The notes under the pieces are model-generated. The model was not told the origin of the DNA, did no database searches, and saw nothing but the letters and a program-made list of their open reading frames with translations. A DNA stretch of 64,000 bases from Euglena gracilis (Eukaryota; Euglenida; Euglenophyceae; Euglenales): assembly GCA_039621445.1 (NCBI GenBank), contig CP154954.1:7513425-7577424 (forward strand). The letters are read 5' to 3'. The position numbers were made by a program, and so were the translations under genes. Below, piece after piece: positions 35,392-63,029 of this stretch. Position 1 is the stretch's first letter. Every line of letters begins with the position of its first letter.

Positions 35392-35507
35392 CCGGGCGGC
35401 TTGGGCAGCTCTCCAAACCCGTCCACCTCCGCCCCGGTTTTGGCAAGGCAGAGGGCGAGCTGCGAGGCCAGCCCGGCAAGGCACGAGCCGAGCCACGCCT
35501 CGACCTC
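35392..35507 (-). CDS. Candidate orphan exon, function unknown
   Basis: Reads EVEAWLGSCLAGLASQLALC and LAKTGAEVDGFGELPKP. Codon third positions are almost all G or C. It starts right after CTG-CTGCG, fitting the intron rule in phase 0. It may belong to a third gene on the minus strand between the two TRPV copies. Confidence 0.4.
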
Positions 35508-35920
35508 CGCAGCAGGGCCTCTTTCTTCAACCCCCCCACCCCCCAGGCAGGCTTCTTACAAGAAGGCAGGGGGCCCGCCCATCCACCCAGCCACCCAGCC
35601 AGGGTGCCATGGGACCCCCTGAGAGGGGCAGAAATTTCCGGCGCTGGGCTCCAAAATCAATACCTGGGCCATTGACCGAAACCCTCCGCCCTGCGGTCAC
35701 GTTGGAAGGAGTGCAGCCAAAGATGAAATGTCCTCCCTCCCCACCTCAGCTGCGGGAGGGGCCGTTAGGCCCACGCTTGGGGCAAAGCCTTGCTCGTTGC
35801 ATGGGGGGAAAAAACATAGGCAAATCAATGAAGTGGCTGAGGCTCCGCACCAACTGGCAAGAAAGGCGGCCTTTGTGTGAACCCCAAAAAATAGGAGTCT
35901 TTCCTTTTGGGGCGTCTGGG

Positions 35921-36060
35921 CGATCACCTTTGTGCTAGAAGTGGATAACAGCGATTATGCTGCAGATGGTGTTTTAAGCCAGCATAACGCAGCAAAAGAA
36001 TTACACCCTGTGGCATTTTTAAGTAGAAAGCTACAAGGTGAAAATGGCAATGGTCAAGTC
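35921..36060 (+). pseudogene. Ty3/gypsy RNase H relic
   Basis: Reads FVLEVDNSDYAADGVLSQHN and LHPVAFLSRKL, the start of the RNase H domain of a Ty3/gypsy Pol polyprotein (family pattern: D-x-S-D-x-A-x-G-x-V-L-S-Q then H-P-V-A-F-x-S-R-K-L). The frame degenerates soon after and no reverse transcriptase or LTRs are visible. Codons are A/T-rich, unlike the GC-rich host exons. Confidence 0.8.
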
Positions 36061-36369
36061 AAATGGATCATCTGCACCAACCATCCAGACGGAGGTACTG
36101 ATCATGGGGTGTCATCAGAGTGAGGTTAAATTACCCACAAGTTGGCGGTGGCCTTCCTCTCCTGGAAGCCCCCCCCCCCCTAAAAAGAAGCCCTGCTCTG
36201 GGGGCAGCGGCCCTGGGGGGTCGTCCCCCAAGCCACGGTCTGCCATGCGGGGAGAAGTCCAGGGGCGGGGCACACGGCTGCGGGGCCGAGGCCTGCGAGG
36301 GGAACGACGGACGGCCTCCGGGCCGGGGGTGGCCGAAGCCCCAGATCGCCGGCGCGCCGCCCTGGGCCG

Positions 36370-36530
36370 CCCAAGCTTCGTTTTAAGGCCTCCGGGGGAG
36401 GGGGGGGTCCCCCACCCAGCCCGGCGCGGGACCCCCCCTCCCCGTCTGAGGGCATTTCCTAAAAAACGGTTTTCGGCGCATCGTGCGGAACCCATACCGG
36501 GGCCTCCGGCCCGGGACGGGAGGGTTACAG
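36370..36530. mobile_element. Truncated CAGGC..TTTTAAG-family element
   Basis: CAAGCTTCGTTTTAAGGCCTCC followed by an interior matching 23520-23660 (GTCTGAGGGCATTTCC, GGCCTCCGGCCCGGGAC). The right end is missing; a CCCCTATGTCCAATGACC element follows immediately. Confidence 0.55.
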
Positions 36531-36531
36531 T

Positions 36532-36896
36532 ACCCCCCCCCTATGTCCAATGACCGGTAACCTCTGTCCTCTGCCCGGGGGGGGGGGGGGGTGGTCGTTG
36601 GACATGGGGTCAAAAGAAAGTTGGTGGGTACCCGGGTCCCCACCCACCCAAAAATGCCCAAATTTTCCATTCTGGCGCTTCGCGCCGAAAATTTTGGGCA
36701 ATTTGGACAAATTTTTGTCCAGAAAGTGTCAAAAATGGCCTTTTGGCCAAATTTTTGGCTAATTCTTGGGCAAAATTTTTCGTCCCGTCGCTTCTCGCCG
36801 GGACCAAAAATTTGGTCAAACCTCCGAAAAGGTGTCCTCTGACCGGGGGGTGGTCATTGGACATAGGGGGGTCATTGGACATAGGGGGGGGGGGGA
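36532..36896. mobile_element. CCCCTATGTCCAATGACC inverted-end element, copy 2
   Basis: About 95 percent like copy 1 by eye. Internal GGCGCTTCGCGCC hairpin. Flanked by AGTA and GGTA. Confidence 0.75.
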
Positions 36897-36904
36897 GGTA
36901 GTGG

Positions 36905-37018
36905 GAGGGTCCGTAGGAGGAGGGTCTCGAACCTCCTCGAACGACATTCGAGGAGGTTCGAGACCCTCCTCGAATGTCGTTCGAGGTCGTTCGAGGACGT
37001 TCGAGACCCTCCTCCTAC
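36905..37018. repeat. TCGAGGAGG repeat cluster
   Basis: GAGGAGGGTCTCGAACCTCC and inverted copies. Same family as 28-430, 38473-38768 and 39100-39290. Confidence 0.7.
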
Positions 37019-37195
37019 GTACATGCATCCATCAATCAGGAGGTGAAAACCCAAACGACAGTCGCCACAACAAGTGGTGCAACACAAGAAACAAAAAAAC
37101 GAAATCTTTCAATGCAGGTTCCACGATGCAGGTTCAAGTGACGATTGGGTGTTTTGGGTACGGGTGTGGAGCACATGCAAACAAAACAGCTCAAA

Positions 37196-37705
37196 AATAT
37201 GTTCCTTTTAATTTTTGCCACTGACGATGAGCGGGATGGTTGCAACCATTCACGATGAAATCTTAACCCTAACCCTACTCCTAATAACCTCAGAAATTCT
37301 CTCGGTATGGGATCATTTTTGAAGGAAAAAAAAAATGTTGAAGAATCGGTGCATTCTGCGAAAGAAAAAATATGTTTCTTTTACAATGCGTGGAAAAGTT
37401 CCCCCTACTGGGTACCAGCTACCCCAAAGAGTCGCCCAACTAGGGTTAATACACATGGGGGGACCCTCGCTCGGCGCCTTCGGCGCCTCGCTCGGGTCCC
37501 CCCATGTTTTTTAACCCCAGTTGGGCGACTCTTGGGGTTCGCTGTGTACCCTGTGGAGGGAAATATAGCAACGATGAGCGGGATGGTCGCAAACCATTGG
37601 GGATGAAATCTTAACCCTAACCCCATTCCTTCCAATAACCTCAGAAATTCTCGAGGGAATATTTTTGAATAAAATACTTTTGAATGAGTGCATTCCTGCG
37701 TAAGG
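37196..37705. repeat. Fold-back, telomere-associated repeat, copy 3
   Basis: The most complete palindrome: CCCCCTACTGGGTACC to GTACCCTGTGGAGGG (37401-37560) with centre CGGCGCCTTCGGCGCC near 37480. Flanked by CCCTAACCCTA and CTAATAACCTCAGAAATTCTC. Confidence 0.82.
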
Positions 37706-37931
37706 AAAATAATGTTGCTTTTAAATTCTGCCACTGAAAGATTCCTGTGTTCCAAATCATGTCAATGCCAGTGGGGAAAAAAAAAACAGTTGAAACAAAA
37801 TCCTCTCTCTCTCTTCCCTGTCTTTAATTTCTTCCGGATCGTGCCAGTGAAAGACAAAAAAAAAACAAGCAGAATCAAGAACAATGAACCATGGACTTGC
37901 AACTTACAAAACAACTCAAAAATATGTTCCT

Positions 37932-38430
37932 TTTAATTTTTGCCACTGACGAGAGCGGGATGGTTGCAACCATTCGCGATGAAATCTTAACCCTAACCCT
38001 ACCTTCTAATAACCTCAGAAATTCTCTCGGTATGGGATCATTTTTGAAGGAAAAAAAAATGTTGAAGAATCGGTGCATTCTGCGAAAGAAAAAAATATGT
38101 TTCTATTACAATGCGTGGAAAAATACCCCCTACTGGGTACCAGCTACCCCAAAGAGTCGCCCAACTAGGGTTAATACACATGAGGGGACCCTCGCTCGGC
38201 GCCTTCGGCGCCTCGCTCGGGTCCCCCCATGGGCGACTCTTTGGGTTCGCTGTGTACCCTGTAGAGGGAAATGTAACAAAGATGAACAGGATGGTTGCAA
38301 ACCATTGGGGATGAAATCTTAACCCTAACCCTATTCCTTCTAATAACCTCAGAAATTCTCCCGGTATGGGAATATTTTTGAATAACATACGTTTGAATGA
38401 GTGCATTCCTGCGTAAGGAAAAATATTTTT
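37932..38430. repeat. Fold-back, telomere-associated repeat, copy 4
   Basis: Same unit. The right arm lacks TTTTTAACCCTAGTT, so the hairpin is asymmetric. Confidence 0.8.
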
Positions 38431-38472
38431 AACCCTAAAATTACGAGAATGTTGTGTTGAAGCTGTATGCAT

Positions 38473-39290
38473 GTGTAGGAGGAGGGTCGAGATGTAGTTC
38501 GATCGTTCTCTCCCCCTCGAATGTCTTCGACGACGTTCGAGGAGGTTCGAGACCCTCCTCGAACGTCATTCGAGGTCATTCGAGGAGGTTCGTGACCCTC
38601 CTCTCACGACGTTCGAGGTCGTTCAAGGAGGTTCGAGACCTTCCTCGAATGTCGTTCGAGGTCGTTCGAAGGGTCCTCGAACATTTTTAAGCCCCCTTGA
38701 AGGGGGTGCTTAGAAACGTTCGAGGAGGTTCGAGCTTGAACGTTCGAGATCGAACCTCCTCCTACGGTAAGGCCTGGGACCACCCCCCAGGGGCAGTCCA
38801 GGGTCTTCGAACATAAAGCGCACCTCCCAGCCAGCGGGTAGGGTTTTCACAGCAGGTTGGGGGGGGGGGGGAGATGAGGCCCGGACCACGGGACCCGGGA
38901 TCATCTTCGTCAGTTGGCATCTCTTTGTCAACAGCCCTGAAGTGAAAATCTGAACAATCGACTAATTCAGCTTCTCCCAGTCGAAAGAAAAAAAATTGAG
39001 CACAAATGCAAGAACATATTACTTGAAAAGTATTCTCAGAAGGTATTTAGAGTGTCGTTGGTGTGTCCAGTCGGGGCGGGTAGGTTCCTAGGTCGTTCGG
39101 TTCGAGAGTCCTCGAGGTCGAGACCCTCCTTTCGAGTTCTCCTCGGTCATTCGATTCGAGACCCTCTCGAAGGTTCGTTCGAGGTCGTCAAGGGTTCGAG
39201 ACTTCCTCGCGAGTCGTTCGTTCGAGGTCGTTCCTTCCTCGAACATTTTTAAGCCCCCCTTGTGCTTAACGTTCGAGATCGACTCTACGG
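38473..39290. repeat. TCGAGGAGG repeat clusters
   Basis: Two clusters (38473-38768 and about 39100-39290) separated by unique sequence. A GTGTCGTTG..GTGTCCAGTCGGGGCGGGTAGG segment is duplicated at about 39052 and 39543. Confidence 0.65.
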
Positions 39291-40664
39291 TCCCCCCCCC
39301 CCCCCCCCCCACCCCCCCACCCGAACAGCGCCCTCCAGCCATTTATTTTTCACAGCAGGTTTCACACGGTTTCCTTCGGAGGCCCGGACCACCGGCGGGG
39401 GGTCATCTTCGTCAGTTGCCCCTGAAGTGAAAATCTGAACAAGGTCGACTAATTCAGCTTCTCCCAGTCGAAAGAAAAAAATTGAGCACAAATGCAAAGC
39501 AACATATTACTTGAAAAGTATTCTCAGACCAGCGTATTTAGACAGTGTCGTTGTGTCCAGTCGGGGCGGGTAGGAATCCCCTAAACCCTATGGTGGGGGG
39601 GGTCGACCCACCCCCACCAGGCCCTCCTGTATCAGGGGGCTTGACTAGCAACGGAGATCAAAAACTGGAAGTGTCGCCTCCGTGGGGATGCTTTTTCGGA
39701 ATTTTTACAGTAAAAACACTTACTAATGTAATTAACAACCAAGAGCTGACACCAGAACCTTGAACCCTGGGGAGGAAGAGATTCAGGGGAAATGGCAGGT
39801 GGCCCAGCAAAACACGATGATGTTTGCCGTTAAACTGCCACCACTGTTCATTTTCTTTGAGACTTCCTGTTGCGCAACAGGGAAATTGAAAGAGAAAAAA
39901 AAACAAAATGAAATAAATTAAAATAATTTTTTTATAAAATAAATTATTAAATTTAAAATTAAATAAAATTAAATTATATTAAATTGATGAAATGTGTTCC
40001 TCTTGACAAATCACAGTCAGAGACTCTGACGAGATGAGGAACGCACCATCGTTGCAGGTGAACTTCCTGGGGTGTGCTTGGACAAAAGGAGCGTGTGCAA
40101 TATATGATGTATGAGACGAAATTGGGGCATCCAAATACCATGGCAAAGCAGCAGGAACCTTCAAAAAACGCAGGAAGGGGGTATGGGTGAGCGCCTTCAC
40201 AGTGTTGCTGGGGAGCAACAGAAGGATGATGTGCAGTTTGCGGAGACGTGGGGCGCTGGGAAGCGTGCCATACCCCACCTGTCTACATCCGTCGGCAGGC
40301 TTTGGCTTCCGTTCGGCTAAAAGACCGCTGGTGTTTACTAAACCATTTGCACCCTCCCGCCCCACCCAAAGAATCACAAAGCATTCACCACAAGAGACTC
40401 CTGTCTGCTTGCCACCAATGCATGTCCCACGTTCACTGGATTCTGCCAGGTGAGGGTCACAACCGCCGTCCTCCCCCGTGCAGACAAAAACACACACAGC
40501 AAACGCTGCAACACGCAACACATGTGCTATGATATATAGACATAGATATGGTAGATATGGTCCCGTGAGCTGCGAGACGGCCATTTTGGCCTTTCCCCGA
40601 AGCCCTCTGCCAGTATTTTACTTAGAAACCGCCTGGGATAGAAGCACGATAGGAATACCATTAC

Positions 40665-43260
40665 CACCCCCCCCCCGGGAAACTGTCACTGACAGGTCTG
40701 CCGGTAGCGGGGACCCTGACAACTTCTTATCATGACAGGTTGGCCCGCATCAAAGGCCCTCTGACAGTTTCCCAGGTTGGTCAATTCAGGGAAAGTCAAT
40801 GAAAAATGACCCTGACAGGTTGGCCGGTGCCGGGGACCCTGACAACTTCCTATACTGACAGGTTGGCCGGACCCTGACTGTTTCCCGGGCGGGACCCTGA
40901 CAAGTTCTCGGGCGTGGTAAACCCCCCCCTCACTTATAACCCCCCGGGGGTTATAGGATCCTGTTTAGTGGTTGGCCCTGAGGGGGGGGTATAAGTGGGG
41001 GGGGTTACAGCCGTGGCGGTTCTCTTTGGTTTCTCAAATCTTCCCGGGGGGGGGGGGGGGGGTATAAGTCACGGTTTAGTGGTTGGGCCCGAGGGGGGGG
41101 GGTTATAAGTGGGGGGGTCGCTGAGCTCTTATCTCTTTAGAGTAAGAGCGAAGCTTACCACCAGGGAAAAGTGGGGGGTCGGACCCGCCCCCCCTCCCCC
41201 GGCCCCCCCCCCTCTGGGTAGACCGTGAAAACCGCGGATTATCACCATGACCCCTGCCCGGTTCCGGGAATTTTTTTTTCCAGATGCGAGCGACTGGATT
41301 TCTAGTTTCCGAATCACCTGGGTTTGACCCCCAACTCCCCGCCAGGCCCGAGTTATTCACGCGCGAAGGGGTCCAAACTGGGTAGGATTTACCCGCCCCC
41401 CCTGGATGAGCCCCCCCCCCCTTTGGACTCTGCCATTTCGGCCAAAAAATGTCAATTTTCAAAATATCTCCAAAATGAAGCCAAATCAAAGGAAAAGTTC
41501 GGAGACCTAATTTGAAGCCCTTGGAACGCCCCATCCACCGGTATTTTGATTTCCCCGCAACTCCCCGCCCAGCCCGAGATATGGCCGTTTTCGGCCCAGA
41601 TGGCCGTTTTGTACACTTTTCCCTCTGTTCGACTTAGCCGTTTTCGGGGGGTGGGGGGTCAAAAAATCGATGTTTGCAAAATTTCTCGAAAATGATGCAA
41701 AGTCAAAGGAAATGTCCGGAGACCTAAATTGAAGCCCTTGGAACGCTCTATCTACTGGGGTTTTGGTTTCCCCGCAAATCACCGCCCAGCCCGAGATACG
41801 GGCGTTTTTTGGCCAATTTGGGCCATTTCAGGCCATTTTGTACACTTTTCCTTCTGTTCGACTTAGCCGTTTTCGGCCCAAAAAGTCGAAAAAAATCGAA
41901 AAAAATTTTTTTGCCCGAAACGATGTTTTTTGGCCTCCCGGACCCAGAAAAACTGTTTTTGAGCCGAAAACGAGCGTTTTTCGACCCGCCAGCGCCCCGT
42001 TTTGGGCCGCCGACCCATTGACTTTGGGTCAAAACCGGGTCGAAAAAGTCGAAAAAAATCGAAAAAAATTTTTTTGCCCGAAACGATGTTTTTTGGCCTC
42101 CCGGACCCAGAAAAACTGTTTTTGAGCCGAAAACGAGCGTTTTTCGACCCGCCAGCGCCCCGTTTTGGGCCGCCGACCCATTGACTTTGGGTCAAAACCG
42201 GGTCGAAAAAGTCGAAAAAAATCGAAAAAAATTTTTTTGCCCGAAACGATGTTTTTTGGCCTCCCGGACCCAGAAAAACTGTTTTTGAGCCGAAAACGAG
42301 CGTTTTTCGACCCGCCAGCGCCCCGTTTTGGGCCGCCGACCCATTGATTTTGGGTCAAAACCGGGTCGAAAAAGTCGAAAAAAAATCGAAAAAATTTTTT
42401 TTGCCCGAGACGATGTTTTTTGGCCTCCCGGACCCAGAAAAACTGTTTTTGAGCCGAAAACGAGCGTTTTTCGACCCGCCAGCGCCCCGTTTTGGGCCGC
42501 CGACCCATTGATTTTGGGTCAAATCCGGGTCGAAAAAATCGAAAAAAATCGAAAATTTTTTTTTGCCCGAAACGATGTTTTTTGGCCTCCCGGACCCAGA
42601 AAAACTGTTTTTGAGCCGAAAACGAGCGTTTTTCGACCCGCCAGCGCCCCGTTTTGGGCCGCCGACCCATTGACTTTGGGTCAAAACCGGGTCGAAAAAA
42701 TCGAAAAAAATCGAAAAAAAATTTTTTGCCCGAAACGATGTTTTTTGGCCTCCCGGACCAACAACCAAAAACACAACCCACCCCCCTCCCCCCCCCCAGC
42801 CCCCCCCCCCCCCCCCCCAACACCCCCCCCACCATCCACCAAAACACCCTCCCCCACCACCCCCCCCCCCCCGCCCCCCCCCCCCCCCCCCCCCCCCTCC
42901 ACCCCTCCACCCCCCGCCAGTGCCCCGTTTTGGGCCGCCGACCCATTGACTTTGGGTCAAAACCGGGTCAAAAAAGTCGAAAAAAATCGAAAAATTTTTT
43001 TGGACCAAAACAATATTTTGGGGCCTCCCGGACCCGGAAAAACTGTTTTTGAGCCGAAAATGAGCGTTTTTCGACCCACCGGCGCCCTGTTTCTGGCACA
43101 AAACCCATGGATTTCAGGCAAAAGAGCTCCATGGAGTGGGCCGGTATGTATGGAGGGGTCAATGAAGGGGTGCGTGCGCGCTTATTAAGAGCTCAGCACT
43201 ATTCAAAACCTGGTTATAAGATGGGGGGTTATAAGTGGGGGGTCGGGTTTAGTTTCCCGG
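40665..43260. mobile_element. GGGAAACTGTCA element interrupted by nested insertions
   Basis: The left end CCCGGGAAACTGTCACTGACAGG is at 40675; a matching right end AGTTTCCCGGGG is near 43251. Between them are CACTTATAACCCC / GGGGTTATAAGTG inverted motifs (40925-41115 and 43210-43245) and the 163-bp satellite. I read this as nested insertions; the order is inferred. Confidence 0.45.
41870..43090. repeat. 163-bp tandem satellite
   Basis: CCCGAAACGATGTTTTTTGG recurs at about 41916, 42079, 42242, 42404, 42567 and 42730 (163 bases apart). A poly-C region (42780-42920) and one diverged unit follow. As 163 is not a multiple of 3, the long open frames across it change phase each unit and are not genes. 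Confidence 0.92.
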
Positions 43261-43666
43261 GGGGGGGGGGGTGCACTCTGACAAAATTGCAAGGGCAGGG
43301 CTTCTATTAGGTGCAGGTATGAGCTTCGGGGGTATTTCAGGCTGTTTTCCTCCCATGGGGGTCCAACATTCGGCTCTCCGGCACATTGAAATTCTGGGGG
43401 AGGAGGGAAATACTTCATTTGGTGGGAAGCTACGAAGACAACCCATTACACCCACCACCCTTAGGGTTCCCAATCGGGGGTTTTCTAAAAAGAAAACAAC
43501 CTCGGGGGACGGAAGGAAAAAGGTGTTGGAGGTCCGCACCCGGGCTGGAAGCTGCTTTCTGGAAAAAGGATCTGGCTCCCCCAGGGGGTGTGGTCCCCTC
43601 CGACTTAAGAAAACCCCTGTCCCAGATTCCCATTCAGCCCTGGGGACAAGGATTTCCTTTCAGGGG

Positions 43667-43940
43667 CAGGCTTCTTTTTAAGACCCCCGGGGGGGAGGGG
43701 GGGTCCCCCCCACCCACCCAGGGTGGCGCGGGGCCCCCCCCCGGGGGGGGGGGGGGCGGGAGGACCCCCCGAAAATTGGGCCCGTTAAAGGCAATTTTCA
43801 AAAATTTTCGGCGCTTCGCGCCGAAAAGGTATACCGAGCGCCTCCGGCGCGGACCCCCCTGGGGGGGGGGGGGGGCCGGCCCGGACCCACCCACCCACCC
43901 CCCCCCCGGGGGAGGGTCAGGTGACTTAAAAAGAAGCCTG
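43667..43940. mobile_element. hAT-like MITE, 274 bp, perfect ends and duplication
   Basis: 16-base perfect inverted ends CAGGCTTCTTTTTAAG. Perfect 8-bp duplication TTCAGGGG at 43659-43666 and 43941-43948. Internal CGGCGCTTCGCGCCG hairpin near 43810. Confidence 0.9.
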
Positions 43941-44574
43941 TTCAGGGGGTGGTTGGCAATACCACTGTCTTCTGGCAGGAATACAGTTCCGTCGGCTGCA
44001 AGTGTGGTAGACGTACTGAAGCAGAAGCCCAATGGATGCTGACCCCTAGGCATGGGCTGGCCCAGGGGGGCCCGGCTTAGCGGGGAAAGGAAAGAAATGT
44101 GAGTGAGAAAGGGGGAGGAACTTTGAGAGAGGCGAGTGACGAGAACGACGCTGGTGACGGGAGTATGGTCACAATTGTACCATGGCTTCCCCACCCCAAT
44201 GGGGTCGCATTCCACTGTCCAAAAAAGAACAACAACAATTTGCCACTTTTTTGAAAACCAGTCGGTCAGTTCGGACCCCCCAAACGGACTAAATGGCCAA
44301 ACAGCAATGGACTTGGAGCCACTTATGGTACTTCTGGCTGCTCCCAAATCCCCCTGAGAGAGGGATTGGGGGTTTGATTGACCCCCAATGCTTTGGGGGT
44401 CAATCAAACCAGTCAATCAGCCCCCAGGACTCGCATGCGTTAAACCCTGGGTCATCACTCACTAAGCAACGGCACAAATCATGAGCGGGCCGTGCCCCCG
44501 GAGGCCATAGTCACTGGCGATGGCTCGCGAGCGGCAACAGGCCCTGGGTCCCAAATCCCCACAGGTCACGAGGG

Positions 44575-61340
<16,766 letters not shown>

Positions 61341-61649
61341 CGGGGGGGGGGCAGGGGGGGAAGTGGGGAGGGGCGTAGCAGGGTAGCCCTATGCCGGGAG
61401 TGGTGAGGGGAAAAAGTGATTTTTTTTGCATTTCGCAGCGCAGAGCTCTGAAAGAATTTTTGCACAACTTTTGGAACACCAAGGTCTGCCCCCCCCCCCC
61501 CCATCCCCTTGACCCCCGGGGGTGGGAGCCCCCTCTTACCCCCCACCCCCGCTTCCCAGAATCCCCGGCCCCCCGAGGGAATTCCTTGTTGGAAGTCCCG
61601 AAACACCCCCCCGAGGTCGGCCCCCTGGGGGGGGTTGCTGCGACGGCTG

Positions 61650-61697
61650 CCGCATCGTGGCCCCGACGGACCGGACGGTCGGGGCGACCGTCGCCAT
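61650..61697 (-). CDS. Possible first exon of TRPV-B
   Basis: Opens with ATG and reads MATVAPTVRSVGATM with GC-rich third positions, just upstream of the N-terminal exon and followed by CGG-CAG. I found no TRPV-A counterpart and no phase-consistent junction, so this is only a candidate. Confidence 0.2.
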
Positions 61698-63029
61698 GGC
61701 CCCCTGTGTTGAGGGTCAGGACCCACACACCCACCACCCGGAAGGAAGGGGGGGCTCAGGGGGACCTGTGTTTGTTTGGGCGGCAAGGATAACTTAAGCG
61801 TGCACTGCCCATGCGAACGGCACACAGGGGGAGAAAATTGCGTCGACGTTTACAGGAAAATTATCTCCCGGAACCCTGTCAGCTGGCCACCCCCGCAACA
61901 CATCACGTGGCTTGATGGCTGCCACGCCATGTCTAATGGGCTGCACATGCCACCAAGATGCGGCGGCCAGACTGACACATCAGCATCTAAGATCCATAAG
62001 TGGAGAAGTGGGGCCACATTTTGGGATTCAAGTGTTCTAAATATATGCAGTATTATCTCTTTCTATTTTAGTACTCTGTTTTATAATTACCATTCCGGCG
62101 CCCTTTGGGTGGGTCACCACAAATTGGTAATGTTTGGAGCATGGTTATTTTAAGCTACCTTTCTGGGCATGGCCTGTGCGGGGGATTTTTTTTCAATTTT
62201 GGTAAAAAAAAATGTGTTTTTTTCTTTTTGCCAGTGATTTTTGAGTTTTTGCTCGACAATTTTTTGGACCTTGTTATACCAGTGAGAAATATGCAAAAAT
62301 TTGCCCAACTTAAGCGCAATGTTGCATGACATGTAATATTGCAGAATTAAATAAAATTCTGAGATTTTCTTGAGAAGGTGAGTCTTGTCTAGCAGTGTTC
62401 ATCGGGGGTGTCTTTTTTACATTTTCTAGGTCTGTGTTGCCCCCCCCCCCCCCGCTGTAGTTTGCTGGAGGTCGGATAGGGCTGGTTTTTGAAATGGGAA
62501 AGGTTTTCTCCTTAAGGAAGGGTTTACCCCATGCTGCTCTTTTATGAGATGTTTATACAAAGATTTGCATAATAAGCTTCTGCAAAATATGTGAGTGGGT
62601 CATTTTGGCTCCAAACCACCTTTGAATCGGAAAAGCGGACCAGCAAAACAAGATATGACACAGAAGCAATGCCCACTCGCCAAGGAGTGGCATATTAGTT
62701 CCAGTGGCACGGGAGGTCCAGGGGCAGGACTGGGCTGCACGTGTGCAACGTTGGGGGGGGGGGCGGTCGCGTTCATGCGTGGTTGGGGAGTGGGGAGGGG
62801 CAGGAGGGGCAGACTCTGATGGCCACAAATGGTGACCGTGTTCGGGTTGCAAGGGCGAGGGCAGGCAGACAGAGCCCCTGGGGCTCCACAGCAAGGGAGG
62901 GGGTAGTGTACAGCCGGCAGTGGAACCAAACGGACGCCATCGAACGGCAGCAAACTGGACGGGCCCCGTCGACCGCCGGCGCGCTGGTGGGCCCGAAGCA
63001 AACACCCATGAACATCCAGAATCCTGAAC

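Noticed and set aside
36236-36400. GC-rich frame reading GGAPAIWGFGHPRPGG as an exon
   Set aside because: No family resemblance and no consistent intron ends. It borders a truncated MITE whose GC-rich interior gives similar frames.
42029-43188. Open frames of about 300 codons in the 41.9-43.1 kb region
   Set aside because: They cross a 163-bp satellite whose period is not divisible by three.
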